Of a stretch of 64,000 nt of DNA, positions 24,501 to 36,500 are shown piece after piece. Location of the stretch: NCBI RefSeq assembly GCF_032362555.1, contig NC_083522.1:3016001-3080000 (forward strand), read 5' to 3'. Below the pieces are notes generated by a model, which was given only the letters and a program-made list of their open reading frames with translations, had not been told where the DNA came from and did not search any database. How positions within the stretch are numbered: the first letter of the stretch is position 1; each line of letters begins with the position of its first letter. Made by a program: the position numbers and the translations under genes. The stretch comes from Amyelois transitella. Taxonomy: Eukaryota; Arthropoda; Insecta; Lepidoptera; Pyralidae.

Positions 24501-27500
24501 CAAACTAAAAAGTTTTAATGGAACATTAAAGGTGCACCAGATCACTGGAATATCTACTTCCCCAGCAGTTTTGACAATGAGAAGTTTAAGCTGTTTTTGC
24601 CCTAATACCTGTCAACATTATAAAATTGGAACAATTAATTACAACCAGAAAATGAAGCTTCGTGTTCAAGACATTTACACCGAATCTGAAACCTCTTCAT
24701 CCGAGGATGATAATGCCCTTGATATGTTTGAAATCGAACCTTCATATGCGACCAAGCCACGAACTGATAGTCCTGTGGAAGAAATGGAAGCGGGACCTTC
24801 CCGAGATAACAACGACAAGTATAATTGTGGAGACTATGTATTAGTTAAGTTGCAGAGTAAACATACTGAATACCGTTATGTTGCGGTCATAAATAAAATT
24901 GATGAAGAAGATGGTGAATTCACTGTCACGTTTTTAAAACTCTGTGATAAAGAAGGACTGACTTTTAAAGTAGACGAAGAAGATGTTTCTGATATAGCCT
25001 TTGAGCAAATTATTAAAAAGTTGACTAATCCGGACTTGATCCTAAAAGGGAAAAGAATCTTTTATAAATTTAATACACCGGTTAATATTTTTGAACAGTA
25101 ATGATGATACATGATAATTATAGGATTTTCAAGAGCTGATCTCTAAGATAACTCACTTAAATTGAGACTGATTTTACTACTTAGAAGGTGTAAAAATTAA
25201 AATAAGCATAAAAGCAACTGATGTCAAAGACCAGAAATTGAAATTTTAAGACTGATTTAACTACCTGATACTAGTGTATAAGAGAATAAGTCAATTAACA
25301 ATGATAATTATATGTTGTTTTGTTTCATTGATCTCAATTTAAAATGCAAAATATTAGTTACTAATTGATAGATGTAAGAAGAAAATGTTGATTATAAACC
25401 TATGATTCGAAGAACGTTTAAAACGTTTGCCAAAAAATATTTAAAGCAAAGTGAAAGACTTAGTTAATTTCTTTGAAGTTTATGAGAAGTTTTTTTAGTT
25501 TATGTTTATTTGTTCTTAATTGGATGTTCAATTTCTAAAATAAAGTTTATTTGTAATGAAAACTATCTTGCTTTTGTGTAAAAATCATTCCCCTGTCATA
25601 TGTGTCAGTCCCCTGTCATGATTTTTCATTAAATCGTGGATAATTCCTAAAATATAAAAAAAATGAAGTGGTTGTCAATTATATAGTTTAAAGCTTGAAT
25701 AAATTTAGCTTTCTATGTAGGAAAAACTATCATTTAGCAAAAAAAAGTATCAGGACAGCTTTGTATGGGCCATTTTCCCATTAGTAGAGAAGTACCCATA
25801 TATTTACGAGGGAAATACCCGTCAGATAGAAATACACCACAGCTCACAGACTCGCTGCAAGTTGTGCCTCCTATAACGCACATATAAAGTTTATAGAGTT
25901 CGTTAAATATAATGATAATGAGTAATATTTTCCTACGACTATATATAAAATTCTCACAATGTTCATTCCCGAAACGGCTTGACCGATTCTCATGAAATTT
26001 TGTTAGAATATTGAGTAGGTCTGAGAATCTGCCAACATCTATTTTTCATACCCCTTAGTGATAAGGGTTGTCCACCCGTAACATTTTTTTTACTAGAAAT
26101 TACTTAAAAAATATTTATATGGCAAAAGAACGTATGCCGGGACAGCTAGTAATATGTAATAACTGCTTATTATCCAGGAAACACCTGTCAAACGTAAACC
26201 AGAGTCGGACAAAGAGGAAGCGACAATAGCCCTCCGGACTCGATCCAAATTGAGTCTTTCCGAGACTCCCATAGAGCATATAGAGAGCTCGTTCGTTCCT
26301 CCCGACGACATCCCCGGCCCGGTCGATGACCTCTGGAACCAGTTCCTGGCGGAGTGCCTGGACCCCGGGCAGGCGGCGAGGCACGAAGATGATGATGAAG
26401 CGGATCCCGAGTACAATGTGGCCGCCGATCCTGATGCGCGTGAGTTTCAATACGAACATAGCCATGATCTTAAAACAACATCAGTTAATAACATGATAGA
26501 ATACATACATACATACATATAATCACGTCTATATCCCTTGCGGGGTAGACAGAGCCAACAGTCTTTTAAAGACTGATAGCCACGTTCAGCTATTTGGCTT
26601 TAAGATAGAATTGAGATTCAAATAGTGACAGGTTGCTAGCCCACCGCCTTAAAGAAGAATCCCAAATTTATAAGCGTACCCCTCGATAGAATACACGTTA
26701 TTAAAAACAACATCACGTAATTTTTTATTTTTGACGCCACAAATGTTTTGTATTAAATGGATGTCGTAAAAGGAATAGGCGCACATTCATCTAATGCTAG
26801 CTTCTACGCTGGTCTAATAGCGAAAAGAAAACGTGTGTGCTAACTGTTAATAACTGGAATTCAACATTTAGGTAATGGGCTAGCAATCTGTCACTATTTG
26901 AATCTCAATTTAATATTTGGGTCATACAGTTAAACATGGCCTTTCAGTCTTCAACACTGTTGTCTAATCACATACAAGAGATGCTAAGGCAGTAACAAAA
27001 GTCGTAGTTCTGTTATAACTTTCAGTGCGACCAACTTGCGGGTGAGATGAATCTATACTAATATTATAAAGCTGAAGAGTTTGTTTGAACGCACTAATCT
27101 CAGGAACTACTGGTTATAATTGAAAAATTCGCGTTTAATTGACCATTTATCGAGAAAGGTTTTAGGCTATATAATATCACGCTGCAACTTTAAGGAGCAA
27201 AGAAATAATGGAATATGTGAAAAAAACGAGAGAAATTATTGATCCTTGAGGGCTTCAATGATGCCCAAAATAACTATTACACGCGGACGAAGTCGCGGGC
27301 ACAGCTAGTAATAAATAAAAGCATATAGATAACAGAATTATTGTTACGGCCTTAGCTTCTCTTGTAGGTGATAGTGAAGATTTCAATAGCTTTATTTTAA
27401 ATGTTCCGCGAAATGCATGTATGTATTTATGTATGTGTCTTAAAGATGACGAAGATGAAGAGGCGCTAGAGAACAACATCATCAAGATATCTAGGAAGGA

Positions 27501-30500
27501 GCTGAACGATCTGGTGACGGAACTGTTCAGCGTCATGCCGGAGGACGTGGAAGACTGTCTTACGGAGAAAATGGTGGAGAATGTGCTCGGTGTTGGGAAC
27601 AAGACGGTGAGTCATGTTGTTTGTTTGTATGTGATATCTTTATTGCACAGATATTTACACAGTTACAAGAAATAGTACATTGTTATAAAAGAAATTAATC
27701 ACTTGCAATGGCGGACTTATTCCATGAAGGTATCTCTTCCAGTCTACCGGCAAACAACAAAAGAACTAGATAATTAAGTATAAAGGCGGCAAGTCGCTGT
27801 TTTATTAGTAGAATGGGCCGAGTACTCGGTTGATACTTGGTAGGTACTCGGCGGGTTTTTTGATACTCGTACTCGGCCGAATAACTCGGTTTGGATGCAA
27901 TATATTTAGGTAGATATAATTAGTACTACACTCAGTAAATCGTTTATTAAAACTTTTCAATTACAACAAAGATAATTTGTATTGTATTGTTACACAATAA
28001 TTGTTGCCAGGCAAACCAGTGGGAAGGCAAAAATGAACCCCAATCGGACGAAGATACCACGTACACGAGCAAAAGGATATCTGACAGGATTAAATTCGAA
28101 GGGCGGGACAACGCTGGGTATTCTATAGGCAAAATGGAGCCTCCTGATGAAGAAGAGGAACGCCACTATTTAGAAATAGGGGCTTTGCCAAAGGAAATTC
28201 CAATTAAACCAGCGAAAGACAAAGATTCTACGGGCAGCAAAGTGGATCAGTTGATAAGTGAGACTGTGGAGTCAGATATGACCTACCCGCCGAATACGAT
28301 CGCTAATATGGTCAAAGTGGTTGATGGGTGAGTACAATATGCGGCTTGATTACCTGCTATTGAATCATAAAAATGTTTCTAGGCAAGTTGATGGAAAAAA
28401 GGAATATAGTAGGCCGCGTTCATGCCAATTTTTACTTTTTTATTTGATGCTACAACACACATTAAAAAACATAATTATATGAGAATCATAATTTTTGACT
28501 GTATACACCGGACGAGTTATAAAACGATAGGGAGAAATATTGTCATATAATTAATTTATATTTCTACAAAGTATTTCATTTATTAAATATGTACATTTAA
28601 CAATATATAAATATTATGTCCAAATATAATACGACAAAACTTGTTATTCATTAATCTATTCAGCATAATAGCCGATATAAACCTGCCCGCCGCTCCATGT
28701 TATTTTAAAGTTGCGATGACCGACACGCAGGATTCATAATGTACCTACTTGTAAGAAGTAACTGTAATTCAACTAATGTACAAGAACTATATAATACACA
28801 TACATACATACATATGATCACGTCTTTATCCCTTACGGGGTAGACAGAGCCGACAGTCTTGAAAAGACTGATAGGCCACGTTCATCTGTTTGGCTTAATG
28901 ATAGAATTGAGATTCAAATAGTGACGGGTTGTTAGCCCATCGTCTAAAAGAAGAATCCCAAGTTTATAAGCCTATCCCTTAGTCGCCTTTTACGACATCC
29001 ATGGGAACGAGATGGAGTGGTCCTATTCTTTTTTGTATTGGTGCCGGGAACCACACGGCACTACGGAACTATATAATATGCAATAAATATTTCAAATTGA
29101 AAGTCTCAACCCCTATCTCTTCATACAGACAAGCCAGTAACGTGGTGAACATAGTGGTCGGCCAACAAGCAACTAGGGTGCAGATCCCTTCAGCGCCGCT
29201 GCCGCTGCAGAAGATGCAGCCGCGGAACAGGAGAGCTTCTCCCCGGAGCAAGTCCAAGATAACCAGGGTCGAGGTCCATATGGGTTCTGGACTGTGTGTG
29301 AGTATCAAATTGCCAAGGTTAATCTATACTAATATTATAAAGCTGAAGAGTTTGTTTGTTTGAACGCGCTAATCTTAGGAACTACTGGTTCGAATTGAAA
29401 TTTTATTTTTGGGTTGAATAGACCATTTATCGAGGAAGGTTTTAGGCTATATAACATCACGCTGCAATTATAAGAGCGCAGAGCAGAGAGTGAAAAAAAC
29501 GGGGGAAAATATTCATACTCGCGGGCTTCAATGATGCCCAAAATAACTAACTAAAAAACAAGCAACCCCGGCTTTGCACAGATAGTTGAAACTTTCACCC
29601 GTCGTGTTAGTTTGTTTGTAATATATTTATTGCACTGAAATTTACTCATACAACAATGTTGTATATAATTGTTACAGATTCTGCCGGAACAGGTCATCAT
29701 TCTCCAGCAGCAGCTGAGGCAGCACATCCAACTGGCGGCCTCCAACTTCCTCCAGCTCTTCGTCCACCCCCTGAACTACGGCTTCGGACCGACATACAAG
29801 GGTTTCATAGTAGGTTCATATCACTTTTTATTGACATTTGATTTCAGGAAAGCTTGGTACAGAACTAGGCTTATTCTTAGCAATAGGTCATGTCAAACAG
29901 GGCTGGTGACAATGATGATGCCTTATAAATCTCCGTGAATACACCCTCTGGTTTGTTCTCTACTTGGAACTGTAAAGTGACATTTGATTTCAGGAAAGCT
30001 TGGTGCAAATGGCCGACAAGACACCCAATTCGGTGGTGGAAGTGTGCAATCTGAGGCCCGCGATGGAACTAGTCAGCGGTTGGGAGGCTAAAGTGTCGCA
30101 AACGACGCCAGAAAACACAGAATATATACAGTAAGAAATGAATACATACAGTAAGAAATAAATATATACAGTAAGAAATGAATATATACAGTAAGAAATG
30201 GACACATTACTTTCCTCTTCCTCCTGGCTTTAGCCGTAGTTCTTATTGCGTGTGTGTGTGACGTAAGTAGCCATCATATCGTGAAGGATTTGTAAGCAAA
30301 ATTAGACTACGAAGATACATACATACATATATATTCACGTCTACGTAGACTGAGCCAACAGTCTTGAAGAAACCGATTGGTTATGTTCAGCTGTTTGGCT
30401 TAATGGTAGAATTGAGGTTCAAATAGTGACAGGTTGCTAGCCCATCGCCTAAAAGAAGCATCCCAATTTTATATCCCTTAGGAACCACACGGCATTACCA

Positions 30501-33500
30501 CTATGAAGATACGAAAAGGTTATTGTACAATATGACATAGTCTCGCACATACACACACAAACTCACATACTCAAACACACCACAAGCCCACACCTCACAG
30601 AATTATATAATAAAAGTACCCTAGATAGTATAATAAACTCGAAATTATGTACATTAGTTTGAATACCAACTGATGCTCTTACGGCGAGGGAAAACATCGT
30701 GAGGAAACCTGCACATTCAGGCAACTGGATGTGTAACCAAGAACGATATAAATTAATGTCATTTCGAACCAGTTCCAATACAGTTAATAATATTACTCTA
30801 CTACCCACGCCAAAGCATATTTCATAATGTTTGATTGATATTTCTCTTTTCATTCCAGATACATTCAAGACGACTGTCAGAAATGGTAAGTCCCAAAGAC
30901 TTTTCCTTGCACTTGTTATCCTTTATATATATATTATAATTATAACTAGCGTTTGCCCGCGACTTCGTGCTGTTTTTAAAATTTCCTTAATACGTGTTTG
31001 AAATAAAATTTTTCTCTGCATTTCACCCGCAGGGCGAATTACATGGCACGTAATAACTACTACCTGGGCGATTTTCATGACATGTTCAAGAAGGCGATTG
31101 CTGAGAGCCCAGTGTTCCTATATCCTTACCTCCTGCCTCCCAGACCATATCACAACAGGCAGAGACGGAGTAACTACCTCATGAGTGAAGACGAGTGAGT
31201 ATTATATATTTATATAGAATAAATAACTCTGTAGAATATTTGTGACATACATAATAGCTTTATATATCTGCCGTGTGGTTCCCGGCACCCATAAAATAAA
31301 AAGAATAGGACCACTCCCTAACTTTCCCATGTATATCGTAAAAGGCGACTAAGGGATAGGCTTACAAACTTGGGATTCTTCTATTAGGCGATGGGCTAAA
31401 TCCTGTCACGATTTGAATCTCAATTCTATCATCAAGCCAAAAAGCTGAACGTGGCCTATCAGTCTTTTCAAAACTGTTGGCTCTACCTACCCCGCAAGGG
31501 ATATAGACATGACTATATGTATTTATATATCTCAATTAATTTCAGACTAATAGCCTTGGGCCTGCACCAATTCCGGCAGTACGTAATGGACAACCCCAAG
31601 ATGTATAAGAAGTCGAAACACAAAGACACAACGCGCTGGTGGCTCAACGCCGCGTTGGAGTTGATATGCAAACACATGTTACCATTTTTCACCATAAGGA
31701 TGCTAATGTCACATCTCGCCAATGTGAAGAAGTACCACGACCAAGAGAATCCGATTAATGTAAGTTAATTTTGTTACGTCCTGGTAAAGGGTCAGGTCAA
31801 AAGTACCCGTAACCGCCGAGCTTGCATGAAGAGAGTTATGAATTGAAGCGAAGGAAGTATGCAGAGATCGTGGCAAGTGGAAAGAGGTAGTCTCTGCCTA
31901 CCCCTCCGGGAAAGTGGCGTGATTTTATGTATGTATGTATGTATGTAATTTTGTTAAGGTCTTAAGTGCTGGGAACCACACGGATAGGACTACGTCGTAT
32001 CATTCCCATAGATGTCGTATCGTCCAATAAACTTAAAACTGACACTAATTGAATCTCAGTTCCATTATTATGCCATAATTATTAAGCAATACAGCTGAGC
32101 TGAACGTGGTCTTTCAGTATTTTCAAGACTCTTTTTATCTACCCCGCAAGGGATATAGACGTGATTGTTTGCATTTTTGGTATGGTATGTAAGTATTTTA
32201 GTCAAATGATTGTAACCTTTCTTCAATATACAGATGTTACTGTCGCATTTCGCCAATGTGAAAAAGTATTTGATCAAGAGAATATCTTCACAGTTTATCA
32301 TCCATATCTTCTTAAAATTTTGGGAATATATAATGGGAATCTGGAAAAAACATAGGGTCGCTTAAATCCCGGTAAATACTAAAGTTCCCATGGAAATTGC
32401 GGAAAATTCTTTTATAGTTAGCGTTGAACTCGGACGGAGCCGCGGGTATAAGCTAATTGTATTAATCATAATTCAGATTTAAAGGGTGTGAATTCCGTAA
32501 CTGAAATGGTTTTAAAATTATTTCAGAGGTTCTTCGAGACGTACGAAGTATTACCGCTTGAACACCAGATATTGCCTTTCAATCCGAACATGACATTAGA
32601 ACATCACCCCGTTGAAGAAATGCCCCGGGTTTGGCTGTGGTACCTCGCCAAAATAAATCCCATATTTAGGGTAAGTCACATTGATTTAACAAGAAGTTCT
32701 GTCGTTTAGTATTTTTATTCATCATTATAAGATTTAAAGTTTCATACTTATATTATGTTTACTCAAATCTCAGTCATCATTCAAGCTACAGCCTTGCCAA
32801 ATGATCCGGCTTGAAGGACCAGACATAATTTTCAAACGTTCCTTTTCAGAAATTCTACTCTCGGTACAAAAACCAAGCAGGCGCACCTCCCGCCGGCATT
32901 CCCCTCCATGTTAATTTAGATCCGAATGCACCAGTTATGGAAGTTCCAACGCCTTTAGAATTTACTAAAAAAATAACCGTTCGGAAACTGAAACCTAAAG
33001 ATCCAAACGCGGCTCCTAACGACAATAAACAAGACAATCTCGATTCGGAAGCACCTAAAGATAATGTTCAAACGCCAGGGGTCTCCACCAATGTGGTGCC
33101 CCTTCAACCTATTGTTGGGGAAGGTATATATACAATAGATAATACTGGTATAACCAACCAATTAGTACCACTAATTATACAGATGAATTCTGCCGAAGTG
33201 AGCAGTTCTGTTGTCACAAATACTGCACCTGTCAGTGAACAAATTACATCTAATGATGGAACTGTAGCTAAAAATATTACTTCGACAATACAACCTAATA
33301 CTACAATTTTAGAACCTACAACTACTACTTCACCGATAGAACCTGTAACAATTGATCTTACAGAAAATTCCAAACACACAGAGACTAAAACAGATAATAA
33401 TATAAGAACGGCAACTGTCACAGTCAATTGTAACAATTCTCCAATAACTTCAACACGATCTAGTATTCCGCATAGTATAAGTTCTACAGACCAACAATAC

Positions 33501-36500
33501 CCTTGCAACAAAGCTTTACCGAAAAAGCCGAATCACTGTCAATGCTGCGTTTTATTAAGAAAAGTATGCAAAATACAGACGAAAATAACGGATTATTTCA
33601 ATAGGGATAGAAGGAAAACCAGATGCTTTTGTAAGAATATAACATACCCGAGAATTACGAAGAAATTGATACTTTTGGTGAACACATTCAAGGACCCTTA
33701 TAAGACAGCGATGGAAACTTTCTCCGCAAATTTGGATGAAGCAAAGAAACTCGCGCGCAGGCGTATGTCTGTTAGGAACCTGGAGAATAAACTGATGGCA
33801 AAGAAACATCAAATAGAAGAGTCTAGAAGTACGGACGTGGAAGATTTCTGTGAGTATATAATATTTATTATTGTCTTCATCCAGCATCAGATCAGATATA
33901 ATACCAGGATTCTCGCAAATCCATCGCTTAAGACAAGAATCTAAAGTTGAAAGTCTTTCTCTTTGTTTTTTTTTGCTACCAGACACTAATAGAAGCTTGT
34001 GCAAGCATTATCTAGTGCTAGACGATCGTGCTTAATCTTTTGAAACAGAGGAGTTGTCTTATGATCTTAATTGCCACATATTAAGATACATACATATAAT
34101 CACGTCTATATCCCTTGCAGGGAAGACAAAGCCAACAGTCTCGGAAGTGACTAAAAGGCCACGTTTAGCTGTATTATTGTATTGAAATAGTGACAGGTCG
34201 CTAGCCAATCTCCTACCAGAAAAATATCAACTTAGTCTCCTTTTACTTTTTTAGGAAAGAGAGGAGTTCCCCTACTGTCTAAATGTTAATAAACATTTTA
34301 TTTATATTTCAGCGTACGTAATAGGTTACAAAATGAAGCTAATGGCGAGACTAGGGACCAACATAAGTCTTAAAGCTAAAGTACATTCCATATTTTCCAA
34401 CTTCAACACGAATACGGACGATCCTCTCACTCTCGCGAAGTCCTTGAACGAAACGTTGACGGGGATTCACTCGTCGTTATTTAGAGATTTCCTGCCGTTC
34501 CTGACTAAGGATCAAGCGGCAAAAATAGGAAGGTTCAAGGATTACTTCGCGGTGGTATGCGTTGCTGACCTTGTTCAAATGGTCCAGGTAAATATACGAA
34601 ACTTTGTAGGTATATGACTAAGAACTGTAATGGTGAGATGGAAGACAAATGCCGTAACAATAATAGAATAAAATAAAATTTAAGCATATTATATTTTTGT
34701 GTGTTCAATGTATTTCTCTGAAACGTTTCCACATCTGTTTTCAGATGAAATTAAATGTGATAGATATTATGATAATATAGAGACATTATTTTTTTTTACT
34801 CGGATTGTACAATGGGCATAACAACAAAATCTTATTTTCTGAACATTTAAAAGGAAAAGGTGGCATTTCCATTGATGTATAGTCGAAACCATTGATTCAT
34901 TTCCTTTACTCAAGAAGGTTTTATTAATGACATAATGTAGGTATTTGCTCAGGATGAAATTTCATAATTCCAGTCACAAAACCAATACAGTACAGTATTA
35001 TCACTTTTATAACTTACATCGATGTACCTGCGCAGTTTATTTTTTTATGGCGCGAAATATTTGAACCCGCCAACTGAACTGTCACATATGAGAGAAATAG
35101 TGGGAACCATTTTGTTTTCGTATACAGTAGTTTTTTTTTATTGAGTTTTCATTCAGCAAATATCACCGTGCCAGTATTGTAAAGATTTGAAAAATTTCAG
35201 GAAGAAGTCGTACGAGTGAGAAGTCGTCGCACGGTCCTACAGAGGATGTACAAAGTACTCACCGCCACCGGCGAGCCCGCGGCTTGCGAGATCTGCGCAC
35301 GATTGTTGCCTACATTCAACGACTACCCGCATTTGGCTGAGAGAGTGTTTAAGATGTTCCCTCACCATTTAGCCGTGATTGAGGAAAGGTAAAAAAAAAC
35401 CCATACGTACATCGGATCTCTCGCTTTTTTATAAAGAAAAATTTAAAATTTATTTTTTTTAATTGCCGCAGTGTAGTTTGTCCGCTGCTTCTTGCACATG
35501 CGCTTTGGAAGTGGTAGTAGCTATAATTAGATTTAAGTGATGTGACGTCAATAAGTGATACCTTGTATCCAATTTTGCAAATAAATCTATACACAATTAT
35601 CTCGCCAGCATGCAAGCTTTAAAACATACATAGAGTATGATTGGGAACTTTGTAATGGGAAGGCGACGTCTAGACGAGCGTACCATGATCAAATGGGAGT
35701 ACCCAACCGACGACCTTGTACATACATATTGCTGTTTTCTTCAGTATTTTTACCAATAATATTTAAAATCGACTTGTTTTGTTAATTATTCGATAATCGA
35801 TACATATAATTTTAATAAATATAAGGCAACATCCCAATAATTGCACAACACGAACATGTAACCATTCATGTATCCAATCATGAAGCGTCGCGCCATTTTA
35901 GATCAGCCAATAAGATTCCAACCTGTTGTATTTTTTATTTTAACCATTAAGCTTCACTTGTCAAATACCATCACGCCTGCCTCTCATTTGGGTAGGCGTG
36001 ATGGTATGTATATATCTATATATGTGATGGTATGTATGTTGTATGTAATGATGAAGATTTTATCTTTTAGTCTAATTAACTGGTTGGGTTTTTGGTGACC
36101 ACAAATCTGATATAATGTGAATTGTTTTAGGGCTGATAAGAACACAGGTCCCGTACCACCACCACCAGCATCTAATAACTCGACGCAACCGGTTCCAGTC
36201 ATCCCCCACGTTATAGCTCCGAGCAGGTGAATATCATTACAAATTTAAACGTATAACACACATTTTGTAAGCTTTTTAATTTTTAGCATTGATGATGAAT
36301 TTGCATTCAATACCAGGCCATGCCTGAACACGTTAAGTGAAAAATAAATAAAGTATAATTATTAAGAAGTACATCGCATTGGGCGACTTTAGTTGTAATA
36401 ATTAACTGGTTTGATTTTTTGATGATCACCAATCTGATATATGTGATTTTTTTTAGATATAACTCAAACTTAATTTCTTGAAATGTGTAATGACGTAAAA

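Larger units (their letters stand above)
21671..25797 (+). mobile_element. DNA transposon with terminal inverted repeats, superfamily unassigned
   Basis: A 4127-bp element bounded by imperfect 26-bp inverted repeats at 21671-21696 and 25772-25797, identical at 21 of 26 positions. They start GGGT and share TTCTC, ACTA and GGGAAAAT. Just inside both ends, GTCCTGA is also kept in inverted orientation (21701-21707 and 25750-25756). ATAT lies directly outside each end (21667-21670 and 25798-25801), a possible 4-bp target duplication, although ATAT is self-complementary and hence ambiguous. Inside are one 867-codon ORF, a likely 5' UTR intron (22251-22485, GTATGT to CTCAG), a poly(A) signal AATAAA at 25538-25543 and eight CAGTCCCCTG-type repeats. 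The intact ORF suggests recent activity. Confidence 0.8.
21303..26177 (+). other. GON4L intron 5, hosting a DNA transposon
   Basis: This 4.9-kb intron is mostly one mobile element (21671-25797). The rest holds a Helitron-like copy at 25931-26149 and unremarkable AT-rich sequence. Donor GTAAGC at 21303 and acceptor TTATCCAG before 26178 are both consensus, so the insertion need not disturb splicing. Confidence 0.7.

Noticed and set aside
22498-25101. The 867-codon ORF as an extra large exon of GON4L
   Set aside because: Exons 5 and 6 of GON4L already join in phase 0 without it. The ORF has its own ATG, stop and poly(A) signal and lies between inverted repeats.
33104-33511. 135-codon minus-strand ORF inside the long GON4L exon
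   Set aside because: It is antisense to a 1000-bp exon that is in frame with both neighbours; no family motif is visible in it.
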